Assembly (NCBI RefSeq): GCF_932526225.1
Contig: NC_064042.1
Span: 15,387,040 to 15,451,039 of the forward strand
Source: Nematostella vectensis
Taxonomy: Eukaryota > Cnidaria > Anthozoa > Actiniaria > Edwardsiidae
DNA: 64,000 bases
Reading direction: 5' to 3'
The notes under the pieces are model-generated. The model had not been told where the DNA came from. It saw only the letters and a list, made by a program, of their open reading frames with translations, and did no database searches. Shown here one piece after another: positions 13,025-22,630 of this stretch. The position numbers and the translations under genes are program-made. Every line of letters starts with the position of its first letter. Within the stretch, counting starts at the first letter, position 1.

Positions 13025-13475
13025 TGAGGTGAGTAAAAGCTTTGTCTTTACCTTTGTGTGATGAGGTGAATACAAGCTTGGTCTATACCTTCGTGTGATG
13101 AGGTGAGTACAAGCTTGGTCTACACTTTAGTGTGATAAGGTGAGTACAAACTTGGTTTACACCTTCGTGTGATGAGGTGAGTACAAACTTGGTTTACACC
13201 TTCGTGTGATAAGGTGAGTACAAGCTTGGTCTACACCTTCGTGTGATAAGGTGAGTACAAGCTTGGTCTATACCTTCGTGTGATGAGGTGAGTACAAACT
13301 TGGTCTACACTTTCATGTGATGAGGTGAGTACAAGCTTTGGTCTACACTTTCGTGAGATGAGATGAGAACAAGCTTTGGTCTACACTTTCGTGTGATAAG
13401 GTGAGTATAAACTTGGTTTACACCTTCCTGTGATAAGGTGAGTTCAAACTTGGTCTACACTTTAGTGTGATTTCG
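13010..13475. repeat. 37-bp array derived from the last TSP1 exon
   Basis: About 12 copies of a 37-bp unit (gtgatgaggtgagtacaagc, then ttggtctacaccttcgt). The unit starts with the final coding bases of the TSP1 gene, including its TGA stop, followed by a consensus splice donor GAG|GTGAGTA. The array therefore copied the exon end and multiplied a donor-like site. Copies differ by a few substitutions (ttcgtg/ttagtg, gatgag/gataag). Confidence 0.9.
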
Positions 13476-14436
13476 CCTATACTTTAGCGATGAGCTAAGC
13501 GTAGGTACCCCCTATTTTCCCTATGCTCATTGGATTATTATAATTTTGTTTTTGTTATAGTGAGGACATGAGTACGAGCGCAATGGATCACGGGGCATTA
13601 GATGACTCCTAAAAAATCATGATGATTGCTCGAGACAATTTATTTAAAAATGTTTACCGCTATTTAAATCGCAGGGAAAACAGATAATTAGTGATAACAG
13701 TGAACTTATGAATACAAATTGAGCATCAATCAATGGTTTGATTAAAATTCAGAGAAACAGATTAAGCTGGTCAATTACAAATGTCTCCACCCCACATCCC
13801 CACCCATCCCACCTAAATATATAAACCAACCCTCCCGTATCCGTGTCAATAAAAATGATGCTCTGTGTCTGTATGTAACACAAAACACTGACGATACACA
13901 CGCAATGGCAAAAATGGTCGCATGAACGTCCTGTTGCTGGATGATCAACCATATTGGTCAGCAATATATCCAAACCAGCTGTAACCGGTTGAGCGTCGAC
14001 TCTTTTCGAAGTGTCGAGAGCACCCTTCGAGTATACAGCTATTTCAATAAACGTACTCCAAACTAGGATTTTTCCCTAACATTTAAGTGCACCCTAGCCC
14101 GTTTAGCTCTCAAGCTATTCTAGGGTGCCCGCACCGAAGTATTGTCCCCCCTTGGTATGCAACTCTAGGTTTTTTTTTTCTTTTTTTCTCTCCTCTCCCT
14201 ATCAATAAATATATGAATATAAAAAAAAAAAAACAACCTATGTAACACTTAATTTTGTGTGCAAATAAAAGATGTTTGTTGTAATATATGTCGTTCCCTT
14301 TACCACCGCCACGAACTTCGTTGAACGCTATCAAAATGGCAGTAGAGTCTGATTTTCTAAATATATATCTGCGCTTCCTTAAACAAGGAAGTAAGAGCAC
14401 CTTTCCCGTAAGAGGTGTTAAACGGAGACTCCGTAG
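13476..14436. other. Non-coding, AT-rich, no gene seen
   Basis: No convincing exon on either strand. Contains homopolymer runs near 14170 and 14220. Part of 14250-14460 may be the 5' UTR of the LINE that follows. Confidence 0.5.
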
Positions 14437-14463
14437 TTGCACATATCTGCGCAGGCGCTAAAT

Positions 14464-15018
14464 ATGGCGGTCACGTTTTTGCTTGCTCTGCGATTATTAT
14501 ATCTAGTGGTTTTCAGCAACCTTACTACCCAACCTAATAATGGAATCTCACCCTATCTGCGGCTCCCTCGTCGACAAGACTACAAATCTTCGAGCTATCA
14601 TGTATATTTCCAGAGAGAATTCACTCTCTTAGGCGGTCAAGCTCTTGTACCTAAACATCGATCTCTCACACCATCTGGACATTCCAGATCAAAGATTTCT
14701 ATTGAAAAATGGTCTAAGCATGGCTTTACATCTTTGGTAGTACCGGGGCATGATCCACCGACCGACATTACCGTTTTTGTTGATGTCTCTTCTAACCCCG
14801 GTCCCGATCAACTGGACCCTAGGAGTACATCTTTGGCGGGAAATTTGCATATTCGCCAAACCAACCATTCCAGCACAACACCACTCTCTTATTCAAGAAG
14901 TCAACTTAAGCGACTACGTGGATTTGCAGACAGAAGCGTACTGACCTCCGAGCTTATCAACACCCTGAAATCGAACAATCTCTTCCGCTTCCTTGGCAAA
15001 AAGGCCGGTAAGAGATAA
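14464..15018 (+). pseudogene. LINE N-terminal frame with 2A-like motif
   Basis: About 184 codons from the ATG at 14464. A hydrophobic start (MAVTFLLALRLLYLVVF) is followed by FVDVSSNPGPD, whose DVSSNPGP core at 14782-14805 resembles the ribosome-skipping 2A motif D-V/I-E-x-N-P-G-P, except that serine replaces glutamate. 2A-like peptides are known from the N-termini of CR1-type LINEs in several marine invertebrates. The frame ends in a basic tail and a TAA. In an intact relative it would probably continue into the endonuclease. Confidence 0.6.
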
Positions 15019-15256
15019 AAAAGTAGCGAAATTTCGCTATCGTCCGAATCCCTTGTTTTGCTCAGTATGCAAATGTCACATCCGAAACGGGAAGAAACGC
15101 CCCACGCCTGGCTGACCGCGTACAAAGCCCTTTAGCACAGCAACAATTATCATTATCCACCCTTGATCGCCCTCTCGAACATGAGCCCATTGACGATTTG
15201 CATGACGATGTAAACAGTCCTACAGAACCGGCAACAGAGCTACGGTCTGTAAATTC

Positions 15257-15695
15257 GTGTCGCCCGGTAATTCCATCGCTGATCGTCTGCAACGCTCGCT
15301 CACTACTAATAAAGTGGATGAACTGGAATGCGTCGCGGTACAAAACTCTGCCTGCGTTCTATGCATTACGGAAACCTGGTTTTCCGACCAAATATCAGAT
15401 GCCTCAGTCGCAATTTCTGGGTATAATTTAATACGGAACGATCGTTCGAGTCACGCTGGTGGAGTTGCGGCGTACGTTCACTCATCTATTCCTTATAAGA
15501 GATTGGCCAATCTCGATCTCGTCGGTCCTTTCACCGAAACCTTTTGGTTTCAACTCCGCCCGCGGCGTTTACCGAGACCAATTACATCCCTTCTGATCGG
15601 AGTTATCTACCACCCTCCACAAGCTACCGCCGAGGACAACGGCAACTTGTATAATTATGTACAGAGCGTCGTCGATGATTATCAGGCCAGCCATC
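15257..15695 (+). pseudogene. LINE endonuclease domain, first fragment
   Basis: APE-type endonuclease N-terminal half: CITETWFSD (the catalytic E-T pair) and a YNLIRNDRSSHAGGVAAYV block, then LLIGVIYHPPQA. The frame is cut by the MITE at the bases encoding QASHP. With the MITE and one target copy left out, it continues directly into VTGDFN at 16380. Confidence 0.8.
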
Positions 15696-16354
15696 TAGTC
15701 TAGACCTGGGACCCTCTTTGCGCTCGACATTCTGGCTCGCGTGAAAAAGGGTTCAGTATTTATTGCATGCGCATGCGCGAACATGTACCAACCAGTGATC
15801 TTCAAGGCAAAAGTTGAAATACGAGCGCGCGCAATAACGGACGTGCCTAAGGAGGGTCGATTCCCGTTAGACCTTGTCGAGTGCAGAGCTCCGAAAATCG
15901 ATCATCGCTAAGTTAAAAAGAATGTTTTGTGCATGTGAAGGAATATCAGCGAACTGCTTGGGATTTGTTTTCTATAAAAACGCGAAAAAATGCGATTGAA
16001 AATCAAATTCCAAAAAAGCGCGCGCTCGTTTGAAATGACGTTATTGCCTAAAGCGCGCGCGTGAAAATAACGAAAACGGAAAAGCTCTTTGATTGATATA
16101 TTTTCCAGACTCTAATTATCATCTGTCCTGTTCTCAGAAAAGATTGACAATCACGTATTTACCCACGACCAAAATCAGCTTATTATTTCTGAAATAAACC
16201 CTCTCTCGTCCCTTTCGCAGCCATCTTGAACTAAGCAACCAGGCCACACCGCATATATGCGGTGTACTTTCGCGCATGCGCATGCAATAAATACTGGACC
16301 CTCTTTCACGCGAGACAGAATGTCGATCGCAAAGAGAGTCCCAGGTCTGGACTA
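15696..16354. mobile_element. MULE-like MITE, 659 bp
   Basis: Non-autonomous DNA transposon with terminal inverted repeats of roughly 95 bp (left end TAGTCTAGACCTGGGACC; right end the complement of TAGTCCAGACCTGGGACT). It is flanked by a perfect 10-bp direct repeat GCCAGCCATC at 15686-15695 and 16355-16364. A 9-11 bp target duplication and long terminal inverted repeats are characteristic of Mutator-like elements. The interior is GC-rich near the ends and has no coding frame. It sits inside the LINE endonuclease, which dates it after the LINE. Confidence 0.85.
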
Positions 16355-16364
16355 GCCAGCCATC

Positions 16365-17457
16365 CTGATAGTTTGGTTTGCGTCACCGGGGATTTTAATT
16401 CCAACTCTAAAAAATTTCCCCAGTGGTGTTCAATCGAGCGTGCGGGCTTTCCCAGATAATCAAAGTTTTAACACGTGACACGGGAACTCTTGATTGGTGC
16501 TTAACAAATCTACCTAATCAACTGGCGTCCCCCGTACAACTTCCTAAGCTCGGGTCCAGCGACCATTTCTGTGTTTTGATAAGACCGCATATAGACTCAA
16601 CCAAGGCCATAAAAAAGTCGGTCACAAAGCGCGACACTAGAGACAGCGCGCTGGTTGCTTTTGGTCGTTGGATCACAAGTTTTAGCTGGGACTATCTTTT
16701 CACGCTAGAATCTTGCCAGCAGAAGTGGAATTTCATCTATAAAACACTATCTGTCGCTATTAACACATTCCTTCCCTCTAAGGTGTGTCGTATCCATGGA
16801 AACGACAAACCGTGGCTGTACTCTGCCATCAAAGCTATGATTTCTAAGAGACAGAAATGCTTGTCGCTGTTCGGAAAAGATTCTCAGCAGTTCCGTTACT
16901 GGCGTAACAAAGTCCAAGTGCATATTAAGGACTGCAAACAAAGATTCTACAACGCCAAGGTCGCAACACTTAAACAGTCCAACCCTGGAAGGTGGTGGAG
17001 GGAGGTCAAGTCACTGTCAGGGATGTCTCGAAATGACAATCAATGGTTCAACCAGTTAATTGACGGGACTAACATTGTCACCATCCAACAGTTATGTGAA
17101 AATATTAACACCTTTTTCACAGGGCTTACGTCTGAGTTCGCCCCCTTGTCTACTAACGACGTCGACGCGATATCTGTCACTGAGATTCCCGACGATCTAT
17201 TTGTTATCCCGCGGGAAGCTACTGCAGCACTACGTTCCATCAAGCTAAGGAAGGCTCTCGGCCCGGACGGGATCCCCAACAAGGTGTGGTCCCTAGTTGC
17301 TTTCGAACTTGCAACTGTTGTCGCCGAGTTGTATAACTCTTCCCTCCGTCAAGGTCGCATACCCTGGCTCTTGAAATGCGCAGCTGTCAACCCTATTCCT
17401 AAAGAGCGTCCTGCCTCAGTCATCGAAAACCATATTCGCCCAATCTCTTTGACCTGA
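16365..17457 (+). pseudogene. LINE endonuclease end and RT start, second fragment
   Basis: Begins with SLVCVTGDFN, the catalytic GDFN of APE-type endonucleases, then shifts frame near 16440 into TLDWCLTNLP and GSSDHFCVLI (the SDH catalytic motif). The linker is followed by the start of the reverse transcriptase, ending in ALGPDGIPNKVW and ENHIRPISLT before a TGA. Confidence 0.82.
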
Positions 17458-17467
17458 CAAAAAAGTA

Positions 17468-18484
17468 TTGGAACGGTTTACCTTCGTGCGGCTCCTCCCG
17501 CGCATCCTAGTTAATCTGGATCCCAAGCAGTTCGCGGTCGGAGGAAAGTCCACATCACAAGCCGTCTGTTACATTTTACACCTTGTTCTTGACGTCCTTG
17601 ACAAAGGAGACTGTGCGGCAAGGTTGTTTTTTGCCAATTTTCGCAAAGGGTTCGACTTAATTGACCATCACATCCTCTTGCGTAAATTAGGCGAATTCGA
17701 TATCCACCAGTCTTTGCTTAGATGGGTGGCGAAATTCCTTCACGGTAGATCTCAGTTCGTGAAAATCGAGTCAGCGGCTTCATCAACACTTGCGCTAAAT
17801 GGAGGAATACCACAGGGTACCCGGCTCGGCCAAATCCTCTTTGCCGTGATGGTGAACGATCTCGTCACCTCCTGGGCACCTAGGTTAAAGTACGTGGATG
17901 ATCTGACTGTCGTCGAGATTGTACCAAGGAACTCTCCTTCTGTATTAGATTATATTGTAAGCGATATACACCAGTTTGCTATAAAGAACAACATGTGTCT
18001 AAATCCGTCCAAATGTAAGATCATGGACATTGATTTTTTGCAATACCGTGCTTGTACGTGGCGCCCAATCTATGTCGGAGGTACCACGCTAGAATGTGTC
18101 AAATCGTTCAAACTTCTCGGTATCGACATCTCTAGCGGCCTCACATGGGATGTCCACTGTGACCACGTTTGCAAAAAGTCAAATCGTAGGCTATATGCCC
18201 TGCGCTTACTTAAAAAGTGCGGCGTTAAAGAACTGGACTTAGTCACTGTTTATTGCTCTCTAATACGATCAGTCATAGAGTACTATGCCGCGGTGTACGC
18301 TGGCCTGCCTGCGTTTCTTTCAGATGGTCTAGGGCGTATCCAGAAACGAGCGCTTAGAATAATCTTCCCATCCAATAGTTACAATGATGCCCTGAAGAAA
18401 GCCGGTCTTGTCTCGCTTAAAAATAGACGGTTTATGCTTTGTCAACAATTCATGAGTTCCCTGTGTAAGGAAAACATTGCCTAG
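17468..18484 (+). pseudogene. LINE reverse transcriptase, third fragment
   Basis: Reverse transcriptase fingers-palm and C-terminal region: FAVGGKSTSQAV, motif A reading FANFRKGFD (the expected first catalytic aspartate is asparagine), GGIPQGTRLGQILF, and the catalytic KYVDDLTV. It ends with the family's usual C-terminal RIQKRALRIIFP block. It is separated from the upstream half by a frame change at about 17457. Confidence 0.82.
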
Positions 18485-18724
18485 CCACTAGTAGGTCGGT
18501 CAAGGGAGTCAACCAGTGCAATCTAAGAAGATCTGCTCCCATGAAACCGAAAATATGCAACACTGATCGCTTGTCAAATTTTGTTACTGTTAAGTATCTT
18601 GATAATGTAATGTCGTAATGTTGTAATCGCTTAGCGTGTGTGTGCTAATTACCTGTAATTCAGTTTCTAACTGCGAGGGCTATTTAATAAACAAATCTAT
18701 CTATCTAAAAAAAATCTGTTGGCA

Positions 18725-19085
18725 AAGGGCCTGAACGAAATAGCAACGACGACGGCAACCGAATGCAGGGAGAACCCAATAAGCTTTCATACTTTGCACT
18801 CAATTTTAAACTATATTAGATAAAATTTAAAACCTAGAATCTTATTTCTAGCATAGCGAACAAGGATAGTCTAGTTTCCAGCGCACACGTTCCCGTCCTC
18901 GCTACACCATGAAACTTGGAGTTTCACGTTGTCGTTTAAAGAAAAACGGCTGAAATGTATCCGAGAGAATCCATTTCAGAGTATATTTTACGTCTGGCTC
19001 TGAGAATTCTGAACTGTTTTCTGCCGTCGTCTTTCGCGTTGCCGTTGTCGTCCCTATTTTTGTCCCTATTTTTGCAGATACCTTT
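18725..19085. mobile_element. Degenerate copy of the GACGACGGCAAC MITE family
   Basis: Left end contains gcaacgacgacggcaac, right end contains gccgtcgtctttcgcgttgccg, the inverse. The internal stretch aaaacggctgaaat...ccgtcgtc is homologous to 33950-34060. The two copies therefore belong to one dispersed family. Boundaries are approximate because the outermost bases have decayed. Confidence 0.5.
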
Positions 19086-20250
19086 TACAATTGTACGCGG
19101 CACATAGAAAGAAATGCCGCAGTGTCTTAGATTAGATAATGCAAGAAACTGTACCACCCAGATAACTCGCCAGCGAAGGTCTTCACTATAAGACTGCGGC
19201 ATATTTACTGAAAACCTGTTACAACATATATTACCCATACCGCCTCGCGGTATGGGCGCGTGCGGCAGAGCGCTCCTGGACAACCTTTATTAAAATAGCT
19301 ATATTCTATAAGGGCCTATGAATGTGCTAAACGGCAAAAACAATAAAGCAAAACTTAAAAATACCCTGGGTGCCTGAGGCTTTCGCGTGGAATTCTGCCA
19401 CATCAAACTGGCAAACATCCCAACCATCAGCCTTCTCTTCAGAAGCTCTGAAGAATAGTTATTTTACTGAGGACATCGGCGCGGCAATACGTACATAGAT
19501 GACACAGTTGACAAAACGCCAAGTCTTGTGTTTGCTTGACAAATGCCTTCTACCCTATGTAGGTATCTTAATTTGAAACATTTTAAGTCATGATTTGTTT
19601 GTTATTGTTTTTATTTAACGTTGGAAGACTAATAAGGTGATGAAACTCATCTATCAAATTCTATCGAAAATATCGCAATAGATTCCTCAATCAGCCGATG
19701 GAAATGGATACTTTTTCATACTTGGTGTTTTGATAGGATGACAAAATGGCGGCTGACAGATATACTTTAAAGAATGTGTGTTGACATATCTGTAGGGTGG
19801 GCATAGGACAAAAAGTGAGGAAATCCAGCAGTGTTCAGATCACTTGAGCACCAGTGCTGCGATTCTTAGATGCAAACACGATGGTCAAAAATAACTGCTA
19901 TTCCTAAGGAGCTGTTTAACGTTTTTTTCGATTCTGCTATCTATTAGGGTATAAATATCGACCAACAGCTATTCCTAAGGGGGTGTATAACGTTTTGTTT
20001 TCCGATTCTTCTTCCTCTTAGGGTTAAAAATTCCTTTGACCACACCCAATCTGCTATCTCTTATGGTAAGAATTTCTGTTGACCACACCCAAAGTGCCAT
20101 CCCTTAGGTTTAAAATCGATTTGCCGACGATCACCTCCGTCTGTTTTTATAGAAGTCCCTCCCCGGGGAAGGTGGGGGGGGGAGGGGGTCTGGACTACCT
20201 TGCTATTTGATATATAATGCTGTCTTTATTTCATTCGTATGACAATCTTG
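19086..20250. repeat. Non-coding region with diverged 85-bp repeats
   Basis: No gene recognised. At about 19890-20125 there are three to four diverged copies of a segment reading gctattcctaagg, then aacgttttgttttccgattc, then tagggt and ccacacccaa. A perfect short hairpin (cataccgcctcgcggtatg) lies near 19238. Confidence 0.5.
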
Positions 20251-20253
20251 TTT

Positions 20254-20487
20254 TTAATAAAAATCCCTCATTCCAAACTTTGAAATAATCTCGTCTTCCA
20301 GCTCCATTTTCCATTCAATTTCTTTCTGGTGGCGGGACGTGAAAAAGCAAAATCGCAGAACCATTATCAGTCCTAAGATCACCGTTAGTAGAACAACCAG
20401 CGTGGCGATTATTTCTACGCAATTATCCCTTGTGTTGGTTGAAAAAGTGTCAAGACTTGAATTCTTTTGGACCACGTCTTGTGCCAT
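20254..20487 (-). CDS. Small single-pass membrane protein, 77 aa
   Basis: ATG at 20487. The protein has a polar N-terminus, one hydrophobic segment of about 23 residues (IIATLVVLLTVILGLIMVL) and a charged C-terminal tail (RHQKEIEWKMELEDEI). It has no signal-peptide cleavage site that I can see, so a type III or tail-facing topology is possible. On the minus strand an exon boundary precedes it: acceptor ctgcag at 20498, and a likely 5' UTR exon ends at 20868 with donor GTATGT. An AATAAA lies about 30 bp after the stop (near 20226). I do not recognise the protein. Its mixed charge and complete signals make it better than a chance frame, but it is not certain. Confidence 0.5.
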   Translation of the reverse strand: MAQDVVQKNSSLDTFSTNTRDNCVEIIATLVVLLTVILGLIMVLRFCFFTSRHQKEIEWKMELEDEIISKFGMRDFY

Positions 20488-20869
20488 GTTACCCGTGCTG
20501 CAGGTATTGTTCTGTTGTTCTTTGAGCTTATTTCAGTCAACAAATAGTGTAAGATTTGCTTGGGTTCTCATACGATCTCAGAAATACGCACGGTCTGCTT
20601 CTTGTAGTCGCTTTACCTATAAATAAAAAGCCATAATGCTATGCTTTGTACTTGTTTGTTCAAAAAAAGATATTCCTAGAAAAAGGAAATTACGATTATT
20701 TATTATAAATAGGTCAAATTTACAAACAAAAATAAATTCTCGGCAGTGGAAAACTATCGCATATTCGGTGAGGGATCTTTGAAAGCAACAACCCCTCAAA
20801 AAACACACACGAACTCACAAAAATTTCTCTGGGATTTTCGGTAGCTAGATATAACTCAAAAACATACCT

Positions 20870-21555
20870 CGAGTTCCTTGTGGAGGTAATGCAGCATCAC
20901 GTGTTTATTCCTGCAGTTCAGAATTAGGGTTTACTTGATAAAAACAGTTTGTTCTGGTTATTTGCAATCAAATGCAGGCGCAGTGTACGAAGTCAGTGGT
21001 TTAAATCTCATCCCTTATAAATGTGGACCAGATGCGAGCGACTCGAAGCGCGGTTTAAACCCAAAGTTAAAAGGAGGTTTGTGTGTTTTACTTGAATAAT
21101 TTGGATTCATTGAACGTTTTGATTTGCATAATTGGTTTCAGCTGGATTCACTTGTAGAACAGAGGTTTACGCACTAATGGATGAACGCTCTCATGAATGC
21201 ACGGAATTGTAAAAATAATATGATTATCTTATAAAGATCATAGGGCCCTGTAGATCATATGAATCGTCGACATCAGAATTACTAACAAATAAATCAGACT
21301 TAGAATTCTACAAATTTATTCAATACTTTATCCACTTGAAGTAGATTAAAACATTTACAAACTATACATTAGAGGGTGAATTACATAAGGCGAAAATTTT
21401 GAAAAAAGATTAAAACCCTAAAAATGGATTCTTACGTTAAAAGTTGTGAAGTCTCCCACAACTACAGATCTTCTACTTTCCCTCCCCCTGACGGTACGCC
21501 ATTGTTCTTGTGTCACGTTGAAGCATCCACCTCAAGCGCTAAGAAAGCTAGGACT
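20870..21555. other. Upstream region of the small membrane protein gene
   Basis: Beyond the 5' UTR exon ending at 20868 I see no further exon or repeat that I can support. The sequence is AT-rich. Confidence 0.35.
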
Positions 21556-21558
21556 TAA

Positions 21559-21895
21559 GGCCATGTCACACGGGGCAATTTACATGCAACTTGCAATGAC
21601 ATTTTTTTGCATTGGAGGTTTACGCGCCTAACATCCGCTTTTTGCAACTTGCATTGCAATGACATTTTTGTTGCATTGGAGGTTTACGCGCCTAACATCC
21701 GCTTTTTGCAACTTGCAATGACATTTTTGTTGCCTTGGAGGTTTACGAGCCTAACATCCGCTTTTTGCAACTTGCAATGCCATTTTTGTTTGCGTTGCAA
21801 GAAAAGTAGAACTTGTATCATGGTTATGCAACTCAAAAATTTCTTTATCATTGCATTGCATTGCAAGTTGCTGAAAAAAGTGCCCCGTGCAGTCA
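21559..21895. mobile_element. MITE with internal tandem repeats
   Basis: The ends are complementary: cacacggggca with caacttgcaatg on the left, and cattgcaagttg with tgccccgtg on the right. Inside are three to four copies of a roughly 58-bp unit (ttgcattggaggtttacgcgcc, with aacatccgctttttgcaac). No coding frame. The superfamily cannot be told from the ends. Confidence 0.6.
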
Positions 21896-22394
21896 ATAAG
21901 CGATAGACGATGTTTATATATGAGTGCGGTCTAGCGCTGATACACAGATGTCTGTTATTGCAGTTCAACTCTATTTAGCACTGAATACTGCAGAACAATA
22001 CAGGCTATTGGTCCATCAGACAATTTAGCTGTAGAGCGATTTAACTAGCTGTAATACACTCACGAAATAGCAAAAGATCGGTGTAACATGGCTATTTGGT
22101 AAATATACTAAAAGATTATAAATATAAGAGCGTATAACACAGCTTTTTAAAAGCGACATTAAAATGTTATTCGCCATTGCACGATACGCTTCTCTCGTCC
22201 GCTCGACTAACCCATCTACTCACAAAAATGATCAACTGGAAATTTCTCCCCACTAAATCATTGACAAATAACATAGATCTCTTATTGCCAATATATGAAA
22301 AGCTGGATATAACCGTGAAGAGAATTTTTATCAGATGCTGGAAGTGTATGGGTTGCCTGTGCATCTGGCATCAAGAGAAGTGCGCATACGTGAA

Positions 22395-22630
22395 GTAAAC
22401 GATGACGTCATTACCCGCTTGTCACGTGTGCGTGATAATGACGTAATCTGCAATGATAAAATGATCTGCATGGTGCTGAAGCAATCTGTCACGTTGGTCT
22501 ACTCGTGACGTAATCTCAACAATTGGGAATGCGTGTTGTTGGTGATCCAGCTAATGCGCATGCGTATATGTACGTGTCGTATGCAGATCACGTGTGATTG
22601 GGCGTGAGCCTTGCGCAGCACGTGTTCGTG
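22395..22630. promoter_or_regulatory. Cluster of CACGTG and TGACGTAA motifs past CEP63
   Basis: Within about 240 bp there are several CACGTG E-boxes and repeated TGACGTAA/TGACGTCA (CRE-like) words, partly arranged as inverted copies. This is directly downstream of the CEP63 stop codon. Function is unknown. It could be a regulatory element or an old palindromic repeat. Confidence 0.3.

Larger units (their letters stand above)
14437..18715 (+). mobile_element. Decayed CR1/L2-like LINE interrupted by a MITE
   Basis: Non-LTR retrotransposon remnant. From 14464 an N-terminal frame carries a 2A-like motif. From about 15240 an apurinic endonuclease-type domain follows, then reverse transcriptase to 18484. 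The coding region is broken by a stop near 15018, by the MITE at 15696-16354, and by frameshifts near 16440 and 17457. The 3' end has aataaacaaatctatctatc then an A run, the short-repeat tail typical of the CR1/L2 group. The insertion is clearly older than the LINE at 57355. Clade assignment is by motif appearance only. Confidence 0.88.
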
